A stretch of DNA of 64,000 bases from CAYJLF01 sp964371055 (GTDB taxonomy: Bacteria > Eisenbacteria > RBG-16-71-46 > CAIMUX01). The position numbers were made by a program, and so were the translations under genes. Shown here piece by piece: positions 42,850 through 53,145 of the stretch. Below the pieces are notes generated by a model, which ran no database searches, had not been told where the DNA came from, and saw only the letters and a program-made list of their open reading frames with translations. The DNA is taken from assembly GCA_964371055.1 (NCBI GenBank), contig CAYJLF010000008.1, positions 62,001 to 126,000 on the forward strand. Reading direction: 5' to 3'. Each line of letters opens with the position of its first letter. Position 1 is the first letter of the stretch.

Positions 42850-43818
42850 ATGGCGGCCATCACGGTCATGGACTTCATGGAGAAGGCGCGCGGGAGCATC
42901 CCCCTCGAGTGCCTGACCGGCGATCCCACCGGCCGCCGGCCGATCACGACCACCGACATCCATCGACCCGGGCTGGCGCTCGTGGGCTTCCTCGAGAATT
43001 TCCTCGAGGAGCGGGTGCTGGTCTTCGGACAGACCGAGGTGCTCTACCTGCGAACCCTGGAATCGGAACGGGTACGGGCCGCGCTGGCGCCGATCCTCGC
43101 GTTCGATCTCCCCTGCATCCTGATTTCGAAGCGGCTCGATCCTCCGGCGGAACTGGTCGAGATGGCGCGGGAGCGCGGGATCCCGGTCCTGCGCACGTCG
43201 CTGGCCACGACCGACATGATCCATAAGCTGCGCGATCTCCTCGAGGGGATCTTTGCCCCCACAACCTCGGTGCACGGCAGCCTCGTCGACGTCTACGGAG
43301 TCGGGCTGCTCTTCACCGGCCGCAGCGCGATCGGCAAGAGCGAGTGTGCCCTCGACCTGGTGGAGCGCGGGCACCGGCTGGTGGCGGACGACGTCGTCAC
43401 GATCAAGCGGCGGGCGGTCAACGTGCTGATCGGCAGCGGAAACGAGTTGCTCCGGCATTGCATGGAAATCCGAGGGATCGGCATCATCGACGTGCAGGCG
43501 ATCTTCGGGATCCGTTCCATCCGAGCGCAGAAGCGCGTGGAGGTCGAAGTCAACCTGGCGGAGTGGGACTCGAAGGAGGACTACGAGCGTCTGGGCCTCG
43601 AGGAGCAGCACTCGACGATGCTCGACGTCCGGATCCCGCGGGTCGTCATTCCGATCTTCCCGGGCAAGAACATCACCGTCATCTCGGAGACGATCGCGCT
43701 GAACTACCTGGTGAAGGCGTACGGATACAATCCCGCCGAGCACTTCAGCGACAACCTGGTCCAGCTCCTGCGCCGCAAGGCGAACCTGGAGATCCTGGCG
43801 AAGGACGACCTCGAATGA
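42850..43818 (+). CDS. hprK: HPr kinase/phosphorylase
   Basis: The 322-residue bifunctional enzyme phosphorylates HPr at Ser46 and reverses it. It has an N-terminal regulatory domain, the Walker A GRSAIGKSE near residues 157-165, RLVADDVVTI, and the signature EIRGIGIIDV. The 3' end overlaps the EIIA gene as ATGA. An HPr with a Ser46-like site is encoded downstream. Confidence 0.94.
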   Translation: MAAITVMDFMEKARGSIPLECLTGDPTGRRPITTTDIHRPGLALVGFLENFLEERVLVFGQTEVLYLRTLESERVRAALAPILAFDLPCILISKRLDPPAELVEMARERGIPVLRTSLATTDMIHKLRDLLEGIFAPTTSVHGSLVDVYGVGLLFTGRSAIGKSECALDLVERGHRLVADDVVTIKRRAVNVLIGSGNELLRHCMEIRGIGIIDVQAIFGIRSIRAQKRVEVEVNLAEWDSKEDYERLGLEEQHSTMLDVRIPRVVIPIFPGKNITVISETIALNYLVKAYGYNPAEHFSDNLVQLLRRKANLEILAKDDLE

Positions 43819-44189
43819 CGCCGGCGGTCCGCGCCCTCATCGTGACGCACGGTGAGCTCGGGGGGGAGCTCATCCGCACGATCGAGGCGATCCTCGGCCC
43901 GCAGGAAGGGGTGGCCTGCCTCTCCAACGCCGGGGCGTCGCTCGACGGGCTCTCGGAGCGGATTCGCGCCGAGCTGGCGGCCGGCCAGCCTCTCGTCGTC
44001 TTCGTCGACCTGATGGGGGGAAGCTGCGGTCACGCCTGCCGCGGCCTGCCGGGACCGGCGACCAGGGTCGTCAGCGGGGTGAACCTGCCGATGCTGCTCG
44101 ACTTCTTCATCAACCGGGAGCGGGTCGCCTTCGAACCGCTGGTCGAGAGGATCACGGCCAAGGGACGCGAAGGGATTCACGCGCTGTGA
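43815..44189 (+). CDS. Mannose-family PTS EIIA
   Basis: The 124-residue protein resembles the EIIA-Man domain. ALIVTHGELGGELIRTIEAI carries the phosphorylated His of the THG motif, and VVFVDLMGGS and GVNLPMLLDFF are also typical. It takes phosphate from HPr and passes it to EIIB, the next gene, which it overlaps by start-stop fusion. Confidence 0.9.
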   Translation: MTPAVRALIVTHGELGGELIRTIEAILGPQEGVACLSNAGASLDGLSERIRAELAAGQPLVVFVDLMGGSCGHACRGLPGPATRVVSGVNLPMLLDFFINRERVAFEPLVERITAKGREGIHAL

Positions 44190-44731
44190 CGGAGCGACCC
44201 GGAACGGACGGCCGTCGACGGTACCTCCTCTTCCGCGTGGACGACCGCCTGCTGCACGGCCAGGTGGTTCTCGGCTGGGGCTCGCCTCTCGGCGCGCGTG
44301 CTTTTCTGCTCGCCGATGACCGGCTCGCCGCCGACCCGGGTGCCGCCCTCCTCTATGAGGCGATGGCGCCGGAGGGGAGCGTGGTGCGGATCGCGTCGCT
44401 CGACGCCGTGGGGCGGGAGGCGGGAAGCGAAAGCGCCCCTCTCGATCCGGCACGGACGATTCTCGTGGTGCGGAGTCTCCACTCCGCGGCTCGACTCATC
44501 CAGGCGGGTGTCTCCGGACCGCTCAACCTGGGAGGGATCCACCTCCGTCCCGGAGCTCGCGAGGTTCTCCCGTATCTCTTCCTGACCCCGGAGGACGTGA
44601 CGATCCTGCGCACCCTGGCCGCGGGCGGTGACGAGGTCTACGCGCAGGATCTGCCGCGCAACCCGCGCCATCCGCTCGCGACTCTGCTCTCCGGGCCGGC
44701 GGGGGACGCGACAGCGGAGCCGGCCGGATGA
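44186..44731 (+). CDS. Mannose-family PTS EIIB
   Basis: The 181-residue protein begins with a short tail, then FRVDDRLLHGQVVLGWG, where the His of LLHGQV is the phosphorylation site of EIIB-Man proteins. LNLGGIHLRPG and YLFLTPEDVTILR match the family. It is separate from EIIA, rather than fused. It starts with GTG at 44186. Confidence 0.9.
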   Translation: MTERPGTDGRRRYLLFRVDDRLLHGQVVLGWGSPLGARAFLLADDRLAADPGAALLYEAMAPEGSVVRIASLDAVGREAGSESAPLDPARTILVVRSLHSAARLIQAGVSGPLNLGGIHLRPGAREVLPYLFLTPEDVTILRTLAAGGDEVYAQDLPRNPRHPLATLLSGPAGDATAEPAG

Positions 44732-45459
44732 CCGAGCTGGGCATCCGCCTCGTGCTTCTCCTTCTCTGGGCCGCTGTGGTCTCCCTCGACGAACGATGTC
44801 TGGGTTCGTACGTGTTCCACCAGCCGATTGTCGCCGGTTCGGTGGCCGGCGCGCTCATGGGCAACCTGACCGGCGGCATGACCGCGGGGATCGTCTTCCA
44901 GTGCCTGTGGCCTGGGCTTCTGCCGATCGGCGGGGTGTTGCTCCCGGCGGTCGGCCTCGCCGGCGTCCTGGGTGGCGCGGTCGCGGGGTGGGGCGCGCAC
45001 CTGGTCGGCACGCAGGCCCTCTGGACCGCCGATGGTCCTCTGCTGTTCGGCGTCGTCCTGGGCCTCCTGGCGGCGGCGGCGGGCGGCGCGTGGGAGCAGG
45101 GAACGCGCGCGCGGAACGCGAAGCGAGAGGAGACGGCCCTCGCCTCGACGCTACCCCTCGGGGCTGCCTTGGATCGAGCGCTCCGCGGCGCGATCCTCGA
45201 CTCCGCGGCGCGTGGCGTCGTGATCACCGGCCTGGGGGTGATGGTGGCCGCGGTGGTCTACCTGTGGCCCGCGGGGGTGCGACGGATGGGGGAGGCACCC
45301 TGGCCGCAGGTCGGTTGGGCCTTGCCGCTCGCCGCGTTGTCGCTGGGGTTGGGGGCGCTGCACCTGCTCTTCCATGGGCCCCGGCCGCGGGTGTCACCCG
45401 CGATGCTCTGGGGTCTTGCGGCCGGGATCCTGGCCCAGCTGATCCGGAGCCTCGGATGA
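44728..45459 (+). CDS. Mannose-family PTS EIIC permease
   Basis: The 243-residue multi-pass protein has about six hydrophobic segments and the EIIC-Man-like blocks HQPIVAGSVAGALMGNLTGG and FQCLWPGLLPIGG. With EIID it forms the sugar channel. Overlaps join it to EIIB and EIID. Sugar specificity cannot be read from this. Confidence 0.87.
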   Translation: MTELGIRLVLLLLWAAVVSLDERCLGSYVFHQPIVAGSVAGALMGNLTGGMTAGIVFQCLWPGLLPIGGVLLPAVGLAGVLGGAVAGWGAHLVGTQALWTADGPLLFGVVLGLLAAAAGGAWEQGTRARNAKREETALASTLPLGAALDRALRGAILDSAARGVVITGLGVMVAAVVYLWPAGVRRMGEAPWPQVGWALPLAALSLGLGALHLLFHGPRPRVSPAMLWGLAAGILAQLIRSLG

Positions 45460-46259
45460 TGCCGCCGAAGGGTCAAGAGGGGACGAAACCGGCGGAAGTC
45501 CTGACCGCCGGACGCCTCGCCGGCTGGCCCGGCAGCCAGCTTCTGGAGACCCTCTTCAATCCGGCGGGGCAACAGCGCGGCGGGCTTCTCGCCGGACTCC
45601 TGCGAACCGTCCCGGGGCGCGGGCGCGACCATCCGGTCATCGCGTCCCTGCTGCAGGGACCGTTCAACAGCAATCCGGTCCTGGCGGGATATCTCGCGGG
45701 GCTCCTGGCCGTAAGGCTGGCCCGCGAGGCTCGTGCGTCCGAGGCCGAGGAGACGGAGGTCGCGATCGAGGGAATCCGGCAGACCTTGGCGCCGCTCCTG
45801 AGCGGCATGGGGGACCGGATCATCTGGGGTGGCCTGCGGCCCGCGCTCAGCCTGATCGGCATCCTGAGCGCGTTTCTCTGGGTCGGGGAACCGGCGTTGT
45901 GGTACTGGGTGGGGTACAATGCGGTCCAAGTCTACTGGCGTCGGCGCAGCTGGACGATCGGCCTGGCGGGGGACGAGGCCGTGCGCGCCGAGATCCGAGG
46001 CCCGGTGCTGCGCGCCTGGGCCCGGGGTCTGGCGGGGGCCGGAAGGTTTCTGCTCGGCCTGACGATCGGTGCGATCGGCACCGGGCTTTGGCTAAGTCAT
46101 GGTCCCGAGGGATGCGGGGTCTTTCTCTCGGCCTGCGTGTTGGGTTTCGTGCTGGCTCGCTCGGGCCGGGTCGGGGGGCTCGCGCTCGGATGGATCGGGC
46201 TCGGCCTCGCCGGGCTCCTGGCCTTGGTTCGCTTCGGCTGGAAGGAGATGCGCCCTTGA
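45456..46259 (+). CDS. Mannose-family PTS EIID permease
   Basis: The 267-residue protein has the EIID-typical blocks LAGWPGSQLLETLFNP, HPVIASLLQGPFNSNPVLAGY and LAPLLSGMGDRIIWGGLRP, followed by C-terminal hydrophobic helices. ATG codons at 45456 and 45459 both fit; the first overlaps the EIIC stop. It completes the membrane part of the transporter. Confidence 0.9.
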   Translation: MMPPKGQEGTKPAEVLTAGRLAGWPGSQLLETLFNPAGQQRGGLLAGLLRTVPGRGRDHPVIASLLQGPFNSNPVLAGYLAGLLAVRLAREARASEAEETEVAIEGIRQTLAPLLSGMGDRIIWGGLRPALSLIGILSAFLWVGEPALWYWVGYNAVQVYWRRRSWTIGLAGDEAVRAEIRGPVLRAWARGLAGAGRFLLGLTIGAIGTGLWLSHGPEGCGVFLSACVLGFVLARSGRVGGLALGWIGLGLAGLLALVRFGWKEMRP

Positions 46260-46525
46260 CGGAAGGAGCGGTCACCGTGCGGAACTACCCCGGGATCCAT
46301 GCCCATCCCGCGGTCCTGTTCGTCAAGAAGGCGTCTCTCTTCCGCTCCGAGATCACCGTGGCGAACGGTTCGCTGAGCGTGAACGGCAAGAGCATCATGG
46401 GGGTGCTCATGCTGGCGGCCGAGACCGGAACGACCCTGGTGATTCGCGCGCACGGTCCGGACGAGACCGATGCCGTGGCCGCTCTGGTCCGGCTGGTCGA
46501 CCTGAAGTTCGAGGAGGGGGCGTGA
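46256..46525 (+). CDS. PTS phosphocarrier HPr with altered active site
   Basis: The 89-residue protein is a typical HPr in length and position, but the active-site loop reads GIHAHPAVLFV, where nearly all HPr proteins have GxHARPA. The phosphorylated His is kept, but the conserved Arg17 is replaced by His. The regulatory site NGKSIMGVLMLA keeps the Ser46 phosphorylated by HprK. TTG at 46256 is the start, with AGGAG eight bases upstream; it overlaps the EIID stop. Confidence 0.88.
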   Translation: MTEGAVTVRNYPGIHAHPAVLFVKKASLFRSEITVANGSLSVNGKSIMGVLMLAAETGTTLVIRAHGPDETDAVAALVRLVDLKFEEGA

Positions 46526-48423
46526 CCGATCCGGGGGAGACCGCAAGAGGATCGGGGGTGCGTCCCGCCAGGGCGCGCGACCGCGTCCGCGGGACGACGG
46601 ACGATCCCGAGCGGGGCGGGCCGCGTGACACCATCGTTCGACGCGGCGTGCCCGCCTCGGGCGGGTTCGCTTCCGGACCGGTGCATCTCGTGCGGCCGGC
46701 CGAAGACCTTCCCCTGGATGAGAGGCGGATCGAGGCGGCGGAAGTTGCCGGTGAGGCCCGGCGCTTCCGGCTGGCCCTGCGGCGATCCCTCGACGAGATC
46801 GACGCGCTGCGGGAGTGCCTTCTCGGCGACGCGGACGATCCCGGCCTCAAGATCCTCGATGCCCACCGGATGCTCCTGAATGATCCGGAGTTCGTCCGCC
46901 GCGTGCAGGACGGGATTCGCGTCGGCCGTCACCTGGCCGCGGTCGCCCTGACCGAGGTCCTGAACGAGGTGATCGCACCTCTGGAGGCGGCTCGTTCCGA
47001 GTACTTTCGCGCGCGCACGGCCGACCTCCTCGATGTCCGCCGTCGTCTTCTCGCGCATCTGCAGGGGGGCGGAAGCCGCGCGCAGGCGGTGCCGGCCGGC
47101 TCCGTCGTCGTGGCGGTCGAGCTCTTCCCCAGCGAGTCGGCCTCGTTCGATCCCGAACTCGTCCGGGGACTGGTGACCGACCACGGAGGGCCGACCAGCC
47201 ACGCGGCGATCCTGGCGCGATCGCGCGGCATCCCGGCGGTGGTGGGACTGGCCGACCTCTCGATACATGCGCGCGAGGGGGATCCGGTGCTCGTGGACGG
47301 TGATCACGGCACAGTCACGCTCCGTCCGGGCCGGGCCGAACTGCTCGCGTTCGAACAGGGCCGGCGCGAGGCCGCGCGACGCCATCGCGCGCAGGTCCGC
47401 GGTCTGGCCGCACCGCCCGTCACGATCGACGGCCATCCCTTCACTCTCCTGGCGAACATCGAGACGCCGGAGGACGCGGGCAACGTCGTCAAGAGCGGCG
47501 CGATGGGAATCGGCCTCTATCGCACCGAGTTCTTCTACCTGCGGGGGGCGCACCTGCCTGACGAAGAGGGGCAGTACCGGGCTTACCGCCGCGTCGTGCT
47601 GGCTGTGCGTCCCCGACCGGTCGTGATCCGGACCCTCGACGCGGGGGGAGACAAGTTCGCTGCCTACCTGGGCACGAGCCGCGAGACGAACCCGTTTCTG
47701 GGGGTCCGCGGCATCCGTTTCTCCCTCGGGCACCCCGACATCTTCCGCACGCAGCTGCGCGCCATCCTCCGGGCCGCGGTGCACGGCACGGTGCGCATCC
47801 TCTACCCGATGATCAGCTCGGTCGAGGAGGTGCGCGCCGCCAACGGGATGCTGGACGAGGCGCGGGATGAGTTGCGGCGCGAAGGAGTCGCCGTGCCGGA
47901 GCGGATCGAACGCGGGGTGATGATCGAGGTCCCGGCGGCGGTGGCGCTGGCCGACATCCTGGCGCGCGAGTCGGACTTCTTCTCGATCGGGTCGAACGAC
48001 CTCATCCAGTACACGCTGGCCGTCGACCGCGCGAACGAGAAGCTGGCGGGGCTCTACGATCCGTTCCATCCCGCCGTGCTGCGCGCCCTGGCCGCCACCA
48101 TCGATGCGGCGAACCGCGCCGGGATCCCGGTCAGCAGCTGCGGCGAGATGTCGGGCCTCCCCGCGGGCGCGGCCGTGCTCCTCGGGTTCGGATGCGGCCA
48201 CCTCAGCATGAGTCCCTACCAGATCGCCGAAGTGAAAGACCTGCTGCGGCGCACCCGCCTGGTCGATCTGCGCCGCCTGGGTGCTGATCTCCTGCGCCTG
48301 GCGACGACCGCCGAGGCGCACGCCGCAGTGCGCTCGGTGCTGGGAGAAGCCGCAGTCCCGGACGTCCCGGCGCGGGCCGCCCCGCGGTCGGAGGGACGTC
48401 GAGAGGAAGGAGCCGGAAGATGA
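46522..48423 (+). CDS. ptsI: PTS enzyme I
   Basis: The 633-residue enzyme starts the PTS chain using phosphoenolpyruvate. An N-terminal extension of about 40 residues precedes the HPr-binding domain. The phosphorylated His lies in GGPTSHAAILAR. The C-terminal PEP-binding barrel has GIGLYRTEFFYL, FFSIGSNDLIQYTLAVDR and SSCGEMSG with the catalytic Cys. GTG at 46522 overlaps the HPr stop. Confidence 0.93.
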   Translation: MTDPGETARGSGVRPARARDRVRGTTDDPERGGPRDTIVRRGVPASGGFASGPVHLVRPAEDLPLDERRIEAAEVAGEARRFRLALRRSLDEIDALRECLLGDADDPGLKILDAHRMLLNDPEFVRRVQDGIRVGRHLAAVALTEVLNEVIAPLEAARSEYFRARTADLLDVRRRLLAHLQGGGSRAQAVPAGSVVVAVELFPSESASFDPELVRGLVTDHGGPTSHAAILARSRGIPAVVGLADLSIHAREGDPVLVDGDHGTVTLRPGRAELLAFEQGRREAARRHRAQVRGLAAPPVTIDGHPFTLLANIETPEDAGNVVKSGAMGIGLYRTEFFYLRGAHLPDEEGQYRAYRRVVLAVRPRPVVIRTLDAGGDKFAAYLGTSRETNPFLGVRGIRFSLGHPDIFRTQLRAILRAAVHGTVRILYPMISSVEEVRAANGMLDEARDELRREGVAVPERIERGVMIEVPAAVALADILARESDFFSIGSNDLIQYTLAVDRANEKLAGLYDPFHPAVLRALAATIDAANRAGIPVSSCGEMSGLPAGAAVLLGFGCGHLSMSPYQIAEVKDLLRRTRLVDLRRLGADLLRLATTAEAHAAVRSVLGEAAVPDVPARAAPRSEGRREEGAGR

Positions 48424-49496
48424 TCGACTCCGCCGCGGGCGCGCCGTCCCCGGGACTCGAGCGGATGCTCGCGTGGATCGAAGGGCTGCCGAATCAATTG
48501 CGCGACGCGATCGAGGCGGCTGATCGGGCCGGTTGGCCCCCGGCCATGGCCGCCCCGCGCGCGGTCTACGTCGGAGGAATGGGGGGGTCCGCCATGGCCG
48601 GCCTGGCGTCCACCGCGATCCTGCACGATGACCTCCGGGTTCCGGTGCGGGTGCAGATGGACCCCCGGACTCCCGGCTGGGTCGGCCCGGGCGTCGTGGT
48701 CGTGGCGGTGAGCTACTCCGGGGAAACCTGGGAAGCACGCGAGATGCTGCAGGACGCCGCGGCGCGCGGAGCGACCGCGCTGGCTGTCTCCTCGGGCGGC
48801 GGGCTGCAACGCGAGGCCGCGGCGCGGGGGATTCCCCACTTTGCCGTGCCGGGCGGATATGCGCCCCGCGCTGCCTTCGGCTGGATGGCGGTCGCGGTTG
48901 GACTGGCCGTGGCTGCTTCCGCGGCGCCGGAGCGGGTCTCCCGCCTGCGCGAGGATCTGCGCGGAGCGGCCGGGCTGCTCGACGAGGAACTGCGCCTCTG
49001 GCGTGCGGGAACGCCCCTGCCGGGCCGCGACCCGGCCGGGCTGGCGGCGGAGCTCGACGGGCAGCTGGCCTGCTTCGCCGCGACCGGCGAGCGATCGTGG
49101 CCAGCGGCGCTCCGCTGGCGGAATCAGGTGATGGAGAATGGCAAACAGACGGCGATCGCCACGGCCTACCCGGAACTGGCGCACAACGAGATCGTCGGCT
49201 GGGAGGATTTCCTCCGGATCGCCCCCGCGAGGCTCATCGTGCTCGACGACGAGGAGGCCGATCAGGGGATGCGTGGCCGCGTGATCGCGGCCTCGCTCGC
49301 GGAGTGGACGAGGCTGGGCGGGCAGGTGACGCGGATTCCGGCTCGGGGAACGACGACGGCCGGGGTTCTCCTGTCGCACGTCCTGCTCGCCGACCGGACC
49401 AGCGCGGAACTGGCTCAGCGGCGCGCGGTCGATCCCCTCCCGGTGGAGGCGATCGCGCGCGTCAAGGATGCCTGTGGAAAGGAGCTCGACCGATGA
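48420..49496 (+). CDS. Bifunctional phosphoglucose/phosphomannose isomerase-like SIS protein
   Basis: The 358-residue protein is a tandem SIS-domain isomerase of the archaeal-type PGI/PMI family. It has VYVGGMGGSAMAGL, VVAVSYSGETWEAREML and the family ending AYPELAHNEIVGWED. It probably interconverts fructose-6-phosphate with glucose- or mannose-6-phosphate. It follows the PTS genes by start-stop overlap, which fits the processing of imported phosphosugars. Confidence 0.85.
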   Translation: MIDSAAGAPSPGLERMLAWIEGLPNQLRDAIEAADRAGWPPAMAAPRAVYVGGMGGSAMAGLASTAILHDDLRVPVRVQMDPRTPGWVGPGVVVVAVSYSGETWEAREMLQDAAARGATALAVSSGGGLQREAAARGIPHFAVPGGYAPRAAFGWMAVAVGLAVAASAAPERVSRLREDLRGAAGLLDEELRLWRAGTPLPGRDPAGLAAELDGQLACFAATGERSWPAALRWRNQVMENGKQTAIATAYPELAHNEIVGWEDFLRIAPARLIVLDDEEADQGMRGRVIAASLAEWTRLGGQVTRIPARGTTTAGVLLSHVLLADRTSAELAQRRAVDPLPVEAIARVKDACGKELDR

Positions 49497-50503
49497 ATCG
49501 CCACGGCGGAATGCCCGTCGCCATCGTACCTGCGGCCGGGATCGGGACGCGGCTGCGGCCGCACACCCACACCGTGCCGAAGGCGCTCGTCAACGTCGCC
49601 GGCAAGCCGATCCTTGCGCACATCCTGGATGCGCTGGTCCAGCAGGGGATCGAGAAGGTCGTGCTGGTGGTCGGCTACATGGGAGACAGCATCCGCACCT
49701 TCGTCGAGCGGCGCTACCGCGGCGTCGCCGTCTGCGTGGAGCAGGAGGAACGGCTCGGCCTCGGGCACGCCGTGCACCTCACGGCCGACCTGGTGCCGGG
49801 AGGGCCGATTCTCATCGTGCTCGGCGACACGATCGTGCAGACCGACTGGTCGGCGTTTCTGGGGGGCGACCGGGTCGTGCTGGGGGTGAAGGAGGTCGAC
49901 GATCCGCGCCGGTTCGGGATCGCCCAGGTGGACGGCGACCGCGTGGTCGCGCTGGTCGAGAAGCCGGAACATCCCCCGGGCAATCTTGCCCTGGTCGGCC
50001 TCTACTACCTGCCCGACGCCGGGGTCCTCCATGAGCGGCTGCGGCTCGTGATCGAGCGGGGACTGACGACCCGGGGAGAGTACCAGCTGACCGATGCGCT
50101 GGCTTTGATGCTCCGGGACGGGCACGAGATGAGGGTCAGTCCGGTCGACGGCTGGTTCGACTGCGGCAAGCCGGAGACGCTCCTCAGCACGAACGAGTAC
50201 CTCCTCCGGCTCGCGCCCCGCGCGCCGGAAGCGCCGGGAGTCCTCATCCGTCACCCCGTCGCGATCGACCCCACGGCGCGGGTGACCCATTCGATCATCG
50301 GACCGAACGTCTCGGTCGCGGCGGGGGCGGTGATCGACAACGCGATCATCCGCAACTCGATCATCAACGAGAGCGCCGAGGTCCGGGACATGGTCCTGGA
50401 CTCGAGCCTGGTGGGGGAGAATGCGATCGTGCGGGGGACCTTCCAGCGGCTGAACGTCGGAGATTCCTCCGAGATCGACCTCTCGACCACCCCCAAGGGA
50501 TGA
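49493..50503 (+). CDS. Sugar nucleotidyltransferase
   Basis: The 336-residue enzyme has the nucleotidyltransferase loop IVPAAGIGTRLRPHTHTVPK, VLGDTIVQTDW, and VDGWFDCGKPETLL, typical of glucose-1-phosphate thymidylyl- or uridylyltransferases. The C-terminal part shows hexapeptide-like repeats (ATARVTHSIIGPNVSVAAGA region), consistent with a left-handed beta-helix. The sugar and nucleotide are not decided by sequence. The ATG at 49493 overlaps the isomerase stop. Confidence 0.85.
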   Translation: MNRHGGMPVAIVPAAGIGTRLRPHTHTVPKALVNVAGKPILAHILDALVQQGIEKVVLVVGYMGDSIRTFVERRYRGVAVCVEQEERLGLGHAVHLTADLVPGGPILIVLGDTIVQTDWSAFLGGDRVVLGVKEVDDPRRFGIAQVDGDRVVALVEKPEHPPGNLALVGLYYLPDAGVLHERLRLVIERGLTTRGEYQLTDALALMLRDGHEMRVSPVDGWFDCGKPETLLSTNEYLLRLAPRAPEAPGVLIRHPVAIDPTARVTHSIIGPNVSVAAGAVIDNAIIRNSIINESAEVRDMVLDSSLVGENAIVRGTFQRLNVGDSSEIDLSTTPKG

Positions 50504-50536
50504 GGCGCGTCCGGCCGGGATCGGTCGCCCCGGCGG

Positions 50537-50565
50537 TTGAAGGATGCCCGGCGTGGTGATAGGCT
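50537..50565 (+). promoter_or_regulatory. Candidate promoter of metK
   Basis: TTGAAG (50537-50542) and TAGGCT (50560-50565) are 17 bases apart, about 70 bases ahead of metK. A short GC-rich hairpin (CCGCC/GGCGG) follows. I saw no match to known SAM or SAH riboswitch cores. Confidence 0.5.
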
Positions 50566-50633
50566 GAGCCGATTTTGCAGATCGTCTCCGCCGCCTGCGG
50601 CGGGAAGCGCTAACCTGAAGAAAGGAACGATGC

Positions 50634-51788
<1,155 letters not shown>

Positions 51789-51826
51789 GCGGCCCGGGCC
51801 GCTCACGGGATGGGAGGAACGAGGGG

Positions 51827-53098
51827 ATGAAGCACGATGTGAAGGATCTCGGCCTGGCCGATGCCGGCCGTGATCGGATCGAGTGGGCCGACCGCCAGAT
51901 GCCGGTGCTCGGGATGATCCGGGAGCGGTTCGCCCGGGAGAAGCCGCTGGAGGGGAAGACGCTGGCTGCCTGCCTCCACGTCACGACGGAGACGGCGAAC
52001 CTGGCGCGCACTTTGAAAGCAGGCGGCGCACGGGTGATGCTCTGCGCCAGCAACCCGCTCTCGACCCAGGACGAGACCGCCGCGGCTCTGGTCCAGCATT
52101 ACGGCATCGAGGTCTTCGCCATCAAGGGGGAGGACAACGACACCTACTACCAGCACATCCATGCGGTCCTCGATCCGGGTCCGCAACTGACCATGGACGA
52201 CGGGGCCGATCTGGTCTCGGTGCTCCACTCGCAGCGCCAGGATCTTCTCCCTGGGGTCATCGGCGGGACCGAGGAAACGACCACCGGCGTGATCCGGCTG
52301 CGCAGCATGGAGAAAGAGGGTGTCCTCCGCTATCCGATCGTGGCGGTGAACGACGCCGACACGAAGCACCTCTTCGACAACCACTACGGCACCGGCCAGT
52401 CGACCATCGACGGCATCCTGCGGGCGACCAACATGCTGCTGGCCGGCTCGAACTTCGTCGTGGCCGGCTACGGGCACTGCGGATCGGGCCTGGCGGCGCG
52501 CGCGTCCGGGATGGGAGCGCGGGTGATCGTCACCGAGATCAACCCGCTGAAGGCGCTTCACGCCGTGATGGATGGCTACCGGGTCCTGCCGATGGCCGAG
52601 GCGGCGCCGCTCGGCGACTGCTTCGTCACCGTGACCGGGAACCTGCACGTGCTGCGGCCGGAGCACTTCGCGGCGATGAAGGATGGCGCGATCGTCGCGA
52701 ACTCGGGCCACTTCAACGTCGAGATCGACATCCCGGGTCTGGCGGCGCTGGCGACGGCCCGGCGGATCGCGCGCCCGTTCGTCGAGGAATTCACCCTGCC
52801 GAACGGCCGGAGGATCTACCTTCTGGCCGACGGACGACTGATCAATCTGAGCTCCGCCGAAGGGCATCCGGCGTCGGTCATGGACATGAGCTTCGCCAAC
52901 CAGGCCCTCGCGTCGGAGTACATCGCCGGCGGCGGGTCGTCCGCGGCGGGACATGCCCTCGAGCGGCGGGTCTACCCGGTCCCGCGCGAGATCGATCAGG
53001 AGATCGCGCGCCTTAAGCTCGCGACTCTCGGCGTGCCGATCGACGCTCTGACCCCGGAGCAGGTCACCTATCTCGCATCGTGGGAGATGGGCACCTAG
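51827..53098 (+). CDS. ahcY: Adenosylhomocysteinase
   Basis: The 423-residue NAD-dependent enzyme splits S-adenosylhomocysteine into homocysteine and adenosine. It has CLHVTTETANLARTL, SNPLSTQDETAAAL, the NAD loop VVAGYGHCGSGLAARA and NSGHFNVEID. The ATG at 51827 follows GGGAGGAA. The adenosine produced could feed the adenosine deaminase near the window's left end. Confidence 0.96.
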   Translation: MKHDVKDLGLADAGRDRIEWADRQMPVLGMIRERFAREKPLEGKTLAACLHVTTETANLARTLKAGGARVMLCASNPLSTQDETAAALVQHYGIEVFAIKGEDNDTYYQHIHAVLDPGPQLTMDDGADLVSVLHSQRQDLLPGVIGGTEETTTGVIRLRSMEKEGVLRYPIVAVNDADTKHLFDNHYGTGQSTIDGILRATNMLLAGSNFVVAGYGHCGSGLAARASGMGARVIVTEINPLKALHAVMDGYRVLPMAEAAPLGDCFVTVTGNLHVLRPEHFAAMKDGAIVANSGHFNVEIDIPGLAALATARRIARPFVEEFTLPNGRRIYLLADGRLINLSSAEGHPASVMDMSFANQALASEYIAGGGSSAAGHALERRVYPVPREIDQEIARLKLATLGVPIDALTPEQVTYLASWEMGT

Positions 53099-53145
53099 CT
53101 TCGCTCGGAGGATCAACGACGGCCATGGCCAGGCGGGAGGAGCCG

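Noticed and set aside
46285..48738. Long minus-strand frame opposite PTS enzyme I
   Set aside because: It has no recognisable motif, while enzyme I on the + strand carries all catalytic blocks.
50504..50633. SAM or SAH riboswitch ahead of metK
   Set aside because: I could not find the conserved core bases or pairing of the known classes; only a promoter and a small hairpin are visible.
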